NCBI GenBank assembly: GCA_043101615.1
Contig: JBICID010000072.1
Coordinates: 55,533-119,532 of the forward strand
Length of the DNA: 64,000 nt
Source of the DNA: JBLHKT01 sp043101615
GTDB lineage: Bacteria > Planctomycetota > Phycisphaerae > Phycisphaerales > UBA1924
Direction: 5' to 3'
Both the position numbers and the translations under genes were made by a program. Each line of letters starts with the position of its first letter. Within the stretch, counting starts at the first letter, position 1. The notes below the pieces were generated by a model. It worked only from the letters and a program-made list of their open reading frames with translations. It did not search any database and was not told the DNA's origin. Shown here piece by piece: positions 10,298 to 18,047 of this stretch.

Positions 10298-10325
10298 ATT
10301 ATCGACAATTCAACGACGCCCGCAA
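10298..10325 (-). promoter_or_regulatory. Leftward sigma-70-type promoter
   Basis: On the minus strand TTGCGG (10320-10325) and GATAAT (10298-10303) with a 16-base spacer, in the only AT-rich patch of this region. Predicted start of transcription near 10291. It points to the unit with the perfect Shine-Dalgarno sequence. Confidence 0.6.
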
Positions 10326-10384
10326 GAGCGCTGTTCGCGCCAGTCGGGATTTTTCAGCCCGCGCGATCACCCCCCGGGCGGCCC

Positions 10385-10579
10385 TCAGCCGTCCAGCTCG
10401 TCGAACGCGCCCTTCGAGGCCTCGCCGTTCAGGTACTCCTGGAACTCCCCCGTCTTGTACGAGATGAAGCAGAACGCGTGGTGCAGGGTCACCCACTCGA
10501 TATCGGACGGGTCCTCGTCCAGGTCCTTGCGGAGTCGGTTGAGTTCGGCGAGGAGACGCTCGGCCTTGATGCTGCTCAC
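10385..10579 (-). CDS. Small hypothetical protein
   Basis: A protein of 64 residues starting at GTG 10577-10579, with GGAG about eight bases upstream. It is mixed-charge and helical at the N-terminus (KAERLLAELNRLRKDL) followed by a segment with aromatic residues (WVTLHHAFCFISY). No signal, membrane span or known motif. Codon use is like real genes of the window. It lies between the znuB gene upstream (53 bases) and the unusual 10-kb unit downstream. I do not recognise the family. Confidence 0.6.
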   Translation of the reverse strand: MSSIKAERLLAELNRLRKDLDEDPSDIEWVTLHHAFCFISYKTGEFQEYLNGEASKGAFDELDG

Positions 10580-10631
10580 GGGTGGCTCCCATGCTGAAGG
10601 CGGTGTGATGGACGGACGGTGTCACCGGATG

Positions 10632-11498
10632 CTACGCGCCGCGCGGCAGCAGGCGGGCCAGCAGGAACACGCCCGTCATCGCCAGCACCACGCTCGGGCC
10701 CGGCATCAGGTCCGCCTCGAAGCTCACCACCAGCCCGAGCAGCGCCGACGCGACCGCCGAGACGACCGACCAGCCCCACACCCAACCCAGCCTCGTCGAG
10801 CGGGCCAGCGCGATCGCGCCGGGAAGCACGAACAGCGCCGTCGCCAGCACGATCCCCGCCAGGTTCACCGCCACCACCACCGACACCGCCAGCAGCACCA
10901 GCAGCGTGGTCCGCGTCGAGCCCTCGGGCACGCCGAACGCGCGGCTCGCGGGCTCGTCGAACCCCCAGAACACCAGCCGCCGCCTCGTCCACCACAGCCC
11001 GAGGGCCACCAGCGCCAGCACCAGCCCCGCGAACAGCGCGTCCGACCACGACGCGCTGATCACGTCACCGAACAGCACCGACTCGAGCGCCGGCGGGCGG
11101 CGCGTGCCCGCCTCCGACGCACGCTGCCCCGCGACGCGGTACAGGATGAACCCCAGCGCCATCGCCGCGGCCAGCACGATCCCGATCGCGGTGTCCGGCT
11201 TGGTCTCGGGCCTCGCCGACAGCCACGCGATCCCCAGCGCCGCCCCGATCGAGAACACCAACACGACCGCCTGCAGCGCGACCTCGTCCGCCAGGGACGC
11301 CCCCCCGAGCCCCAGCGCCAGCCCGAGCCCCACGCCACCGAACGCCGCGTGGCTCACCCCCTGCCCGATGAACGCCAGGCGCTTGAGCACCACCAGCGGG
11401 CTCAGCAGCGCCCCCAGCGCCGCGACCAGCAGGGCGGTGACCACGCCGGGCCAGAACACGCCGGCCTGCGGGCCGGTGAGATAGTCCAGCGTGTTCAC
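10632..11498 (-). CDS. znuB: Zinc/manganese-type ABC transporter permease
   Basis: A protein of 288 residues with about eight hydrophobic segments, matching the ABC-3 permease family that carries Zn2+ or Mn2+ across the inner membrane. The early motif GQGVSHAAFGGVGLG is the family hallmark, and NLAGIVLATALFVLPGA near residue 230 is also typical. The start is GTG 11496-11498, whose GTGA overlaps the stop of the ATPase gene by 4 bases, so the two are translationally coupled. Its partners are the ATPase (11495-12367) and the binding protein (12377-13285). The metal is not certain from sequence; His-rich partners favour zinc. Confidence 0.9.
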   Translation of the reverse strand: MNTLDYLTGPQAGVFWPGVVTALLVAALGALLSPLVVLKRLAFIGQGVSHAAFGGVGLGLALGLGGASLADEVALQAVVLVFSIGAALGIAWLSARPETKPDTAIGIVLAAAMALGFILYRVAGQRASEAGTRRPPALESVLFGDVISASWSDALFAGLVLALVALGLWWTRRRLVFWGFDEPASRAFGVPEGSTRTTLLVLLAVSVVVAVNLAGIVLATALFVLPGAIALARSTRLGWVWGWSVVSAVASALLGLVVSFEADLMPGPSVVLAMTGVFLLARLLPRGA

Positions 11499-12367
11499 GG
11501 GCCGGTCCCCCCCGGGTGCCCGTGCGAGTGGTCGTGGTGCGTGTGCGTCGGGTCGTCGCACTCCGCGGCCGAGTGCGCGTCCACGTGCACCTCCCCGAAC
11601 ACCGACTCCACGTCGTGCGAGAAGACGTCGGCGAGGACCTGCGGCGTGAGGCCCTCCGGCGCGTCGTGGAAGTGCAGCGTGCGCCGGAGGCACGCGATGC
11701 GGTCCGACGTCGCAGCGACCGTGGTCAGGTCGTGCGACACCGTCACCACGGTCAGGTCCAGCTCGTTGTGCAGGCGCTCGATCAGCTCGCCGAAGCGGCG
11801 CTGCCCCACCACGTCCACGCCCACCGTCGGCTCGTCGAGCAGCAGGATGCGCGGGCCCGCGGCGACCGCACGCGCGATCATCGCACGCTGCACCTGCCCG
11901 CCCGACAGTCGCCCGATCGGGGTGTTGGCGTGCTCGAGCATCCCCACCAGCTCGATGGCCCGCGCGACGGATTCGCGTGCCTCCTCGCTCGGGGCCTGCC
12001 ACGGACGCAGGCGGGCCTCGATCGGCATCGCGACCACCTGACGCACCGACAGCGGCCAGTCCAGCCCCGCGTTCACCTTCTGCGGGAGGTAGCCGACCAG
12101 CCCGCGCCGGCGTGCCTCGTCGGGCGTGCGACCGTCCACGCGGATCACGCCCTCGCGCGCCTCCAGCAGGCCCAGGATCAGCTTCAGCAGCGTGCTCTTG
12201 CCCCCACCGTTCGGGCCCAGCACCCCCAGTCGCTCCCCGGGGGCGACCTCGATGCTCACGCCGTCCACGGCGAAGCTCCCCGCGCCAGGGTACCGGTAGC
12301 TCACGCCCCGCAGCGAGAGTGCGGGCGGGATCTCAGACGCCGGCGCGTTGTCCGTCGGGAGGGGCAT
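11495..12367 (-). CDS. znuC: Zinc/manganese-type ABC transporter ATPase
   Basis: A protein of 290 residues with the full ATPase set: Walker A GPNGGGKST near residue 52, Q-loop LPQK near 95, signature LSGGQ near 155, Walker B ILLLDEP near 175 and the switch His in TVSHD near 208. It powers the ZnuB-type permease. The last 25 residues are unusual for an ATPase: they hold THTHHDHSHGH, a His-rich tail that could bind or sense the metal on the cytosolic side. The start is ATG 12365-12367, nine bases after the binding-protein stop; the end overlaps znuB by 4 bases. Confidence 0.92.
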   Translation of the reverse strand: MPLPTDNAPASEIPPALSLRGVSYRYPGAGSFAVDGVSIEVAPGERLGVLGPNGGGKSTLLKLILGLLEAREGVIRVDGRTPDEARRRGLVGYLPQKVNAGLDWPLSVRQVVAMPIEARLRPWQAPSEEARESVARAIELVGMLEHANTPIGRLSGGQVQRAMIARAVAAGPRILLLDEPTVGVDVVGQRRFGELIERLHNELDLTVVTVSHDLTTVAATSDRIACLRRTLHFHDAPEGLTPQVLADVFSHDVESVFGEVHVDAHSAAECDDPTHTHHDHSHGHPGGTGP

Positions 12368-12376
12368 CTCGCGAGT

Positions 12377-13285
12377 CTACGGGCCGTCGTGCGCCCCCGC
12401 GACGGCGATCAGCGTGTCGGCGATGCCCTGCAGCGTCTCCGCGTAGTCACCGCGCCCGAGCGGGTCGATGGTGGCGAGCGTCAGCCCGGACATGTCCGCC
12501 AGGCGCTCCGCCGCGCCCCGGGGCATCTGGGGCTCGGTCAGGATCGCGACGGCGCCGGCCTCTTCGATCTTCCGCGCCGCCTCGGTCAGCTCGGCCGGCG
12601 TCGGGTCCACCGTCTCCAGCACGCGCACGCTGGCAGCGATCCGGAACCCGTACCGCTCGGCGAACCGCGACAGCGAGTCGTGGTGCGTCACGAACGACTT
12701 GCCCAGCACCGGGTTCAGGCGGACCGACAGGGAGCGGTCCAGGTCGTCCAGCTCCGCCATCGCCGACGCGAGCCTGGTCGGCTCGGCCTCGATCGCGACC
12801 GCCACCGCCTCCTGCAGCATCTTGGCCAGCGAGGGATCCAGCCACAGGTGCGGGTCCCCCCCGGTGTGGGCGTGGTCGGCGTGGTCGTGCCCCGCGCCCG
12901 AGTGGTCGTGGTCGTGCCCGTCGGACTCGATGCCCGCGGCGTCGGCGAACACCACCACCCGGGCGAACTCGGCGCTGATCTGCGCCGCCTTGATGATCCG
13001 GCTGTCCAGCCCCATCCCCACTCCGACCACCAGGTCCGCGCGCGCGATCGCGGACAGGTCCGAGGGGATCATCTCGTAGGCGTGCGGCGTCGAGCCGGGA
13101 CCGATCAGGATCTTCACCTCCGCGTCCTCGGGCAGCAGCGGACGCACGATCCCGGCCAGCGGGGGGACGCTCACGACCACACGCATCGGCCCGGGCTCTC
13201 GCTGCTCCCGGCGCGAGCAGGACGCCTGGGATCCCAGCGCCAGGGCGAGCAGGGAGGCGAGCAGGACGCGTATCGTGGTCGGCAT
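12377..13285 (-). CDS. znuA: Metal-binding periplasmic protein (ZnuA-like)
   Basis: A protein of 302 residues, cluster A-I substrate-binding protein for Zn2+/Mn2+ import. A signal peptide (1-22) ends in a Cys at 23, probably lipidated although Gln at -3 is unusual. His68 (STPHAY), His146 (GDPHLWLD) and the THHD segment near 212 fit the metal ligands. A His/Asp-rich loop at about 121-146 (HDHDHSGAGHDHADHAH) is typical of zinc rather than manganese members. It is the first gene of a three-gene operon. Start ATG 13283-13285; the frame runs further upstream across the tRNA, which excludes an earlier start. I see no clear Zur box. Confidence 0.93.
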   Translation of the reverse strand: MPTTIRVLLASLLALALGSQASCSRREQREPGPMRVVVSVPPLAGIVRPLLPEDAEVKILIGPGSTPHAYEMIPSDLSAIARADLVVGVGMGLDSRIIKAAQISAEFARVVVFADAAGIESDGHDHDHSGAGHDHADHAHTGGDPHLWLDPSLAKMLQEAVAVAIEAEPTRLASAMAELDDLDRSLSVRLNPVLGKSFVTHHDSLSRFAERYGFRIAASVRVLETVDPTPAELTEAARKIEEAGAVAILTEPQMPRGAAERLADMSGLTLATIDPLGRGDYAETLQGIADTLIAVAGAHDGP

Positions 13286-13410
13286 GGCGGGGCCTCGGGT
13301 GGGTGCGGGAAAGCCTACGCGAGCCGGGTACGGCGGGTTCGTGCCGACGCACGTCGCCCAGACGCCGAACTCGCCTCCGGGGGGATCGCGGCGTACCATG
13401 CTGGCCCATC

Positions 13411-13484
13411 GGGGCGGTAGCTCAGTCTGGTAGAGCGCTGCAATCGCACTGCAGAGGTCGGGAGTTCGAGCCTCCTCCGCTCCA
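13411..13484 (+). tRNA. tRNA-Ala (anticodon CGC)
   Basis: A full cloverleaf of 74 bases: acceptor ggggcgg/ccgctcc, D-arm gctc/gagc, anticodon stem ctgca/tgcag with loop atcgcac (anticodon CGC, reading GCG), T-arm with ttcgagc. The acceptor has a G3-U70 pair, the identity element of alanine tRNA, which supports the anticodon reading. CCA is not encoded. Confidence 0.95.
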
Positions 13485-13499
13485 TTCCCCGAGGACACA

Positions 13500-13542
13500 C
13501 CCCCGCGAGCGGCGTCCGACGCCCACGCGGGGGTTTCGTGTG
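13500..13542 (+). terminator. Terminator downstream of tRNA-Ala
   Basis: CCCCCGCG (13500-13507) pairs with CGCGGGGG (13526-13533), enclosing a smaller cggcgtc/gacgcc-type hairpin, followed by tttcgtgtgt. It starts 16 bases after the tRNA. Confidence 0.65.
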
Positions 13543-13570
13543 TACCCGGGGAAACGCCCCCCTCGCGGGC

Positions 13571-14290
13571 TCACGGCAGGGGCCGGACCCAGTCCTCGCC
13601 GACCTCCTCGAACGCCTCCGCCGAGCCGTCCAGCATCGCCGCGTCGAACCGGGTGCCGACCCCGTCTCGCTGCGCCCCGTGACGCCAGCCCAGCCTGTTC
13701 TCGACGTGCTCCGGCTGACGGAAGTCCAGCGTGGAGACCGTCCGCGTGGGGGGCGGGCCCTCGCCCGCGATCGCGGTCATCGCCGAATCGAAGTACCAGG
13801 GCGCGGAGTCCGGACGCTCCACCCGCCACGTGTCGATAAAGACCGGGCCCGTGTCGAAGTTGTCCCGATCGCCCGGCAGGCCCGCGTGCCCGGTCACGTT
13901 CACGGCGTACGTCCGCGTGAGCCCCGGCCCGTCCTGCCGGTCCGCGGACGGGCAGACCAGCACCGAGTCCTCCACGTACAGCTCCGAGGCGGACTCGCCC
14001 TCGGGGTTGGCCTGCTGCTGCACGACCACCGCCCAGAACGGGGCCCTGAACCACGGATCGCCCAGCGCCGGCGAGGCGCCGTTGTGCTCCGAGGCGTACA
14101 GCATCGAGGCCTGCGCGATCTGGCGCAGGTTCGCCAGGCAGACCGTCTGCTCGCCGGCGCGGCGCGCCCCCGACAGCGAGGGCACGATGATCCCGATCAG
14201 CAGCGCGATGATCGCGATGACCACCAGCAGCTCGATCAGCGAGAAGCCGCGGAGCGGGACAGGACGGATTCGGGATTCGGCGGGAGGCAT
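13571..14290 (-). CDS. Pilin-like protein with prepilin cleavage/methylation N-terminus
   Basis: A protein of 239 residues. RGFSLIELLVVIAIIALLIG near residue 14 is the class III prepilin signal: cleavage after Gly, then Phe as the first mature residue and Glu at +5, followed by the long hydrophobic helix. The segment CLANLRQIAQASMLYASEHNG after it is the form typical of the large planctomycete pseudopilin families. Such proteins are processed by prepilin peptidase and held in the inner membrane or a pseudopilus. No other pilus gene is near. Start ATG 14288-14290 shares one base with the stop of arsC, so it belongs to the kdsD-arsC group. Confidence 0.9.
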   Translation of the reverse strand: MPPAESRIRPVPLRGFSLIELLVVIAIIALLIGIIVPSLSGARRAGEQTVCLANLRQIAQASMLYASEHNGASPALGDPWFRAPFWAVVVQQQANPEGESASELYVEDSVLVCPSADRQDGPGLTRTYAVNVTGHAGLPGDRDNFDTGPVFIDTWRVERPDSAPWYFDSAMTAIAGEGPPPTRTVSTLDFRQPEHVENRLGWRHGAQRDGVGTRFDAAMLDGSAEAFEEVGEDWVRPLP

Positions 14291-14751
14291 CAGGCGTGTG
14301 TTCGCACGCGCAGCGCAACGGATTCGGGCAATGCCTCGACGAAGGCCCGGATCTCGTCCCGCACCCGCCGGTAGTGGCTCATCGCCTCGTCGTCGGACTC
14401 GGCGCCAGACGCCAGGCGGGGGGGATCGTCGAAGCCCCGGTGCATCACCAGGGCCCCGCCCGAGAAGACCGGGCAGGTCTCCCGGGCGTGGTCGCACACC
14501 GTGACCACCAGGTCCAGCGTGTCCGGGTCGTTGTCCTCGATCGTGTTCGAGCGGTGGTGCGAGATGTCGATGCCCACCTCCGCCATCGCCCGCACCGCCA
14601 GCGGGTTCAGACCGTGCGGGCTCGTCCCGGCGCTGCACGCCTCCAGCTCGCCGTCGTGCAGGTGGTTGGCCCAGCCCTCGGCCATCTGCGAGCGGCACGA
14701 GTTCCCGGTGCACAGGAAGAGCACGCGTGGGGTTCCGTCGGGTGTGGGCAT
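14290..14751 (-). CDS. arsC: Thioredoxin-coupled arsenate reductase
   Basis: A protein of 153 residues of the low-molecular-weight phosphatase fold. The active loop is CTGNSCRS (Cys14-Ser21). Cys86 and Cys93 (CDHARETC) complete the redox triad; the spacings (14 to 86 to 93) equal those of the Staphylococcus pI258 enzyme (10, 82, 89). The enzyme reduces arsenate to arsenite with thioredoxin. GFDDPP near 105 is the usual Asp-Pro loop. ATG 14749-14751 is preceded by GAGAGGA. No ars regulator or efflux pump is adjacent; it sits between kdsD and a pilin-like gene. A protein phosphatase role is possible but less likely given the triad. Confidence 0.88.
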   Translation of the reverse strand: MPTPDGTPRVLFLCTGNSCRSQMAEGWANHLHDGELEACSAGTSPHGLNPLAVRAMAEVGIDISHHRSNTIEDNDPDTLDLVVTVCDHARETCPVFSGGALVMHRGFDDPPRLASGAESDDEAMSHYRRVRDEIRAFVEALPESVALRVRTHA

Positions 14752-14883
14752 GGCGTCCTCTCGCGTGCTGGGCTCTGGGCGTGTGTCCTCGTCGGAGCGG
14801 AACCCGCGGAGTCCTTTTCGCGAGTCGGATTCGTCCGGGCGTACACACCGGGGCGGCGCTGGATCGTGCACAGCGTACCGTGT

Positions 14884-15930
14884 TCAGGCCGGATCTTCGA
14901 TCAGTTTCAGGGCGATCAGGTCCTGCACGTCGATCAGGCCGACCGGGCGACCCGCGCCGTCGGTCACCGGGATCTCGTCGAGGCGGACCTCGCGGACCAG
15001 CTGCACAGCGTCCCGCACTAAGTCCTGCTCGTGCAAACGCTTGGGCGAGCGGGTCATCACCTCGCCGACCGGCCGGTCCAGGGCGGCCTCGCCCTGAGCC
15101 ACCAGCAGCCGCCGGACGTCCGCATCGGTCAGGATCCCCGAGAGCACCCCGTCGGCCCCGACCAGCAGCATGGCGCCCGAACGCCGCCCGTCCCGCTCGG
15201 CCAGCGCCAGCGACTCCCGCAGCGTGCCCGTGTCGGGCACCAGGCTCAGCCCCTGACCCACCCGGAACCGCATCACGCTCGACAGCGGCATCATCCGCTT
15301 GCCCAGCAGCCCCCCGGGGTGACGCTTGCGGAAGTCCGCGGCGGAGAAGTCCTTCGCGTCCGAGACCGCCAGGGCCAGGGCGTCGCCCAGGGCCATCATC
15401 GCGGCTGTGGAGCTGCTGGGGGCCAGGTTGTTCGGGCAGACCTCCGTGAGGGTGCCGACGCTCAGGTGGGCGTCGGCGAGCGAGGCCAGGTGCGTGTCGT
15501 GCCCGCGTGAGATCGCGATGACCGGGACGCGGTCCTGCCTGAGCAGGGCCGCGAGCGCCAGCACCTCCTCGGTGCCCCCGCCGTAGCTCAGCAGCACCGC
15601 GACGTCGCCCCGCCGGATCCGCCCCAGGTCGCCGTGCGCCGCCTCGGTCGCGTGCATGAAGTGCGACGGGATGCCCACCGAGCTCATGGTCGCGCTCAGC
15701 TTGGCCCCGATCAGACCGGACTTGCCGATCCCGCTGACGACCACCGACCCCGCGCACCTGCGCACGATCTCCACCGCCCGGTCGAACTGCCCGTCGAGAT
15801 GGTCGATGACGGAGGCCACGGCGTCGGACTCGGCCCGCAGCACTCGAGCGGCGAAGTCGCGCGCCGTGGACGTCGCGTCCGAGCCCGATGCGGGACGGTC
15901 CTGGCCTGCGGTCGTGGCGGTGGGCTCCAT
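14884..15930 (-). CDS. kdsD: Arabinose-5-phosphate isomerase (KpsF/GutQ family)
   Basis: A protein of 348 residues with an SIS sugar-isomerase domain (about 40-180: VVVSGIGKSGLIGAKLS and SYGGGTEEV) and two CBS domains (about 215-345, ending DVQDLIALK). It interconverts ribulose 5-phosphate and arabinose 5-phosphate, the first step to KDO for lipopolysaccharide. The length and domain order are normal. ATG 15928-15930 is the first Met before the domain; the frame is open further up but the added part has no domain. It heads a leftward group with arsC (132 bases later) and the pilin-like gene. Confidence 0.93.
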   Translation of the reverse strand: MEPTATTAGQDRPASGSDATSTARDFAARVLRAESDAVASVIDHLDGQFDRAVEIVRRCAGSVVVSGIGKSGLIGAKLSATMSSVGIPSHFMHATEAAHGDLGRIRRGDVAVLLSYGGGTEEVLALAALLRQDRVPVIAISRGHDTHLASLADAHLSVGTLTEVCPNNLAPSSSTAAMMALGDALALAVSDAKDFSAADFRKRHPGGLLGKRMMPLSSVMRFRVGQGLSLVPDTGTLRESLALAERDGRRSGAMLLVGADGVLSGILTDADVRRLLVAQGEAALDRPVGEVMTRSPKRLHEQDLVRDAVQLVREVRLDEIPVTDGAGRPVGLIDVQDLIALKLIEDPA

Positions 15931-16068
15931 CGGGCGAATGGTACGCGTGCGGGGGTTTTCGCTGCTTTTGGGCACAAAAAACCCACAAACCGCATCGGAT
16001 TCCGAGCCGGCGACGGAATACCTCGCGTCCGAGCACGGTTCTGCACATGCAAAGCTCGCTCGGAGGGT

Positions 16069-16098
16069 TGAACCACAAGCGGGGATGAACCACAAGCG
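16069..16098. repeat. Pair of 13-nt direct repeats
   Basis: TGAACCACAAGCG occurs at 16069-16081 and 16086-16098, a 17-base period. It lies in the 278-base gap between the divergent kdsD and MFS genes and could be a tandem binding site. Confidence 0.6.
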
Positions 16099-16149
16099 TT
16101 TGCAGGGCCCGTCACGTTTTCCCCCAGCGTGTCGGGTCGCTGCACTTTT

Positions 16150-16173
16150 GCGCACAAACCCGCGTTTGTGCGC
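16150..16173. promoter_or_regulatory. Near-perfect dyad (operator candidate)
   Basis: GCGCACAAAC (16150-16159) and GTTTGTGCGC (16164-16173) form a perfect 10-bp inverted repeat around 4 bases. It lies 36 bases before the MFS start, with no T-tract after it, so it looks more like a regulator site than a terminator. Similar gggcacaaa/acccacaaacc words occur at 15970-15992. Confidence 0.5.
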
Positions 16174-16208
16174 TCTCACGCCTGATCGCCGGCGACCTAG
16201 GCTGACGG

Positions 16209-18041
16209 ATGCCCCTCGGCCCCAAGCCCGACAACCCCCCCAAGCACTACTTCGGCTGGACCATGCTCGCGGTCGCGTGCCTGACGACGGTGGCGACCAG
16301 CCCGGGGCAGACCTACATCGCCGGGACGCTGTTCGCACCCGAGTTCGAGGCGCCGCGCGACCAGGGCGGGCTGGGACTGTCCACAACAGCCGTCTCGACG
16401 GCCTATCTGATCGCGACGTGCGCCAGCGCCGCGCTGCTGACACTGGTCGGCAAGGCGTCCGACCGCTTCGGCCCGCGCCGCGTGATCGCCTTCATCTCCG
16501 CCGGCCTGGCGCTCGCGTGCGCCTATATGGGTCTGGTGCAGGGGTTCGTGACACTGATGCTCGGCTTCTTCCTGCTCCGGTTCCTCGGGCAGGGCTCGCT
16601 GGGCGTGATCTCCGGGCACACGGTGGCGCTGTGGTTCGAGCGTCGGCTGGGGACGGTCGAGGCCATCCGGCACGGGTCGATGTCGCTGGCGGTGGTCCTG
16701 CTGCCGGTCCCCGTCGCCGCCCTGATCAACGCCTACGGGTGGCGCTGGGCCTACCCGATCCTGGGGGTGGTGGTCGCGCTGCTGACGCTGCCCGCGATCC
16801 TGCTGATCTTCCGGAACAAGCCCGAGGACGCGGGCCAGCAGCTCGACGGGCACGCGCCCATGTCGCCCCGGGCCTGGGGGAGGCTTGCCACCTGCGGGTG
16901 CATCGGGCTGGGCGTGGCGCTGATGGTGCTGATCTGGGTGAACTACGGGTGGAACTGGTGGCACCTGTTCTGGCCGGCGCTGGCGACGGTGATCGGGCTG
17001 GTCGCCGGCCCGCGCGTACGCGAGACCGCCGAGCGGCGCGAGCGGGAGCGCGACGGGCAGGACGAGCCGGCGTCACCGCCGGACGACCCCGCCTTCACGC
17101 TGCGCCAGGCGGTCCGGACGACCGCGTTCTGGGCGATCGCGGGCGTGGGCGTGCTCAACGGGCTGGTCGGGACCGCGATCATCTTCCACATGGCGGGCAT
17201 GGTGCAAGGCGGGGGCGTGTTCGAGGGCGAGCCGGAAGAGGTGAAGTCGATGTCGCGGACCATGGCCGCGGCGGTGATGGCGCCGTGGGCGATCGCGAGC
17301 GGGCTGGCGACGCCGCTCGGGGGCGTGCTGGTGGACCGGATCCGCCCGCGCTACCTGCTGGCGAGTTCCCCCCCGCTGCTGGCGTTGTCCACCGCCCTGG
17401 CGCTGCTGGGGTACTGGCTGGGCATCGGCTCTCTGTTCTACCTCGGGATGGGGGTCTTCGGGCTGAGCCAGGCGTGCGCGATGTCCGCCTCGGGGCCGAC
17501 GATCGCGCGCTGGTTCGGTCGGGCCCACCACGGGTCGATCCGGGGGTTCACGAGCACGCTGGGCGTGGCGGGCACGGCGTGCGGACCGATCGTGCTGGGG
17601 GTCTCCTCGGACTACGCCGGGGGCTTCAGCCCGGGGCTGATCCTGTTCATCGTGGGCGCGATCCCGCTGACGCTGACGGTCTGGTCCATCGACCGCCCGA
17701 CCCCGCCGGGGCACTCCCGCGAGCCCGGGGACGACGGGGACGCCCCGGACGACGAGGGGGGGTTGGGTCCGGAGCTGATCGACGCGAGCGCGAGGATGCA
17801 CGCGGTGGACCAGGCCCGGGCCCGGACCAAGGACTCTGGCGGCCCGCCGGTGCGGTACGAGCTGGACGATACGAGCGAGTCGATCCCGCTTGTGGGCGAC
17901 GAGCCGGACGAGCCCGGGGCGGGTGCGGAGAAGAATCCGGGCACGCCCGACGCCACGGCATCGGATGACGACGCGGACGACTCGATCCCGCTGGAGGGGA
18001 GTGACGACGACCCAGATTCACAGGGCGATCGTCTATCCTGA
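16209..18041 (+). CDS. Major facilitator superfamily transporter with acidic tail
   Basis: A protein of 610 residues with about 12 membrane spans in the first 500. The loop GKASDRFGPRR near residue 80 is the MFS motif between spans 2 and 3, and GLSQACAMSASGPTIARWF near 420 resembles monocarboxylate/oxalate-formate type carriers. The last 110 residues are cytosolic and very acidic, with a repeated SIPLxG motif (558 and 592). The substrate is not identifiable. Start ATG 16209; a dyad operator candidate lies just upstream. The stop is six bases before mutS, so the two probably share a transcript although the functions look unrelated. Confidence 0.85.
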   Translation: MPLGPKPDNPPKHYFGWTMLAVACLTTVATSPGQTYIAGTLFAPEFEAPRDQGGLGLSTTAVSTAYLIATCASAALLTLVGKASDRFGPRRVIAFISAGLALACAYMGLVQGFVTLMLGFFLLRFLGQGSLGVISGHTVALWFERRLGTVEAIRHGSMSLAVVLLPVPVAALINAYGWRWAYPILGVVVALLTLPAILLIFRNKPEDAGQQLDGHAPMSPRAWGRLATCGCIGLGVALMVLIWVNYGWNWWHLFWPALATVIGLVAGPRVRETAERRERERDGQDEPASPPDDPAFTLRQAVRTTAFWAIAGVGVLNGLVGTAIIFHMAGMVQGGGVFEGEPEEVKSMSRTMAAAVMAPWAIASGLATPLGGVLVDRIRPRYLLASSPPLLALSTALALLGYWLGIGSLFYLGMGVFGLSQACAMSASGPTIARWFGRAHHGSIRGFTSTLGVAGTACGPIVLGVSSDYAGGFSPGLILFIVGAIPLTLTVWSIDRPTPPGHSREPGDDGDAPDDEGGLGPELIDASARMHAVDQARARTKDSGGPPVRYELDDTSESIPLVGDEPDEPGAGAEKNPGTPDATASDDDADDSIPLEGSDDDPDSQGDRLS

Positions 18042-18047
18042 TCGGTC

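Noticed and set aside
13571..14290. Type IV pilus operon.
   Set aside because: Only one pilin-like protein is present; such single genes are common in planctomycetes.
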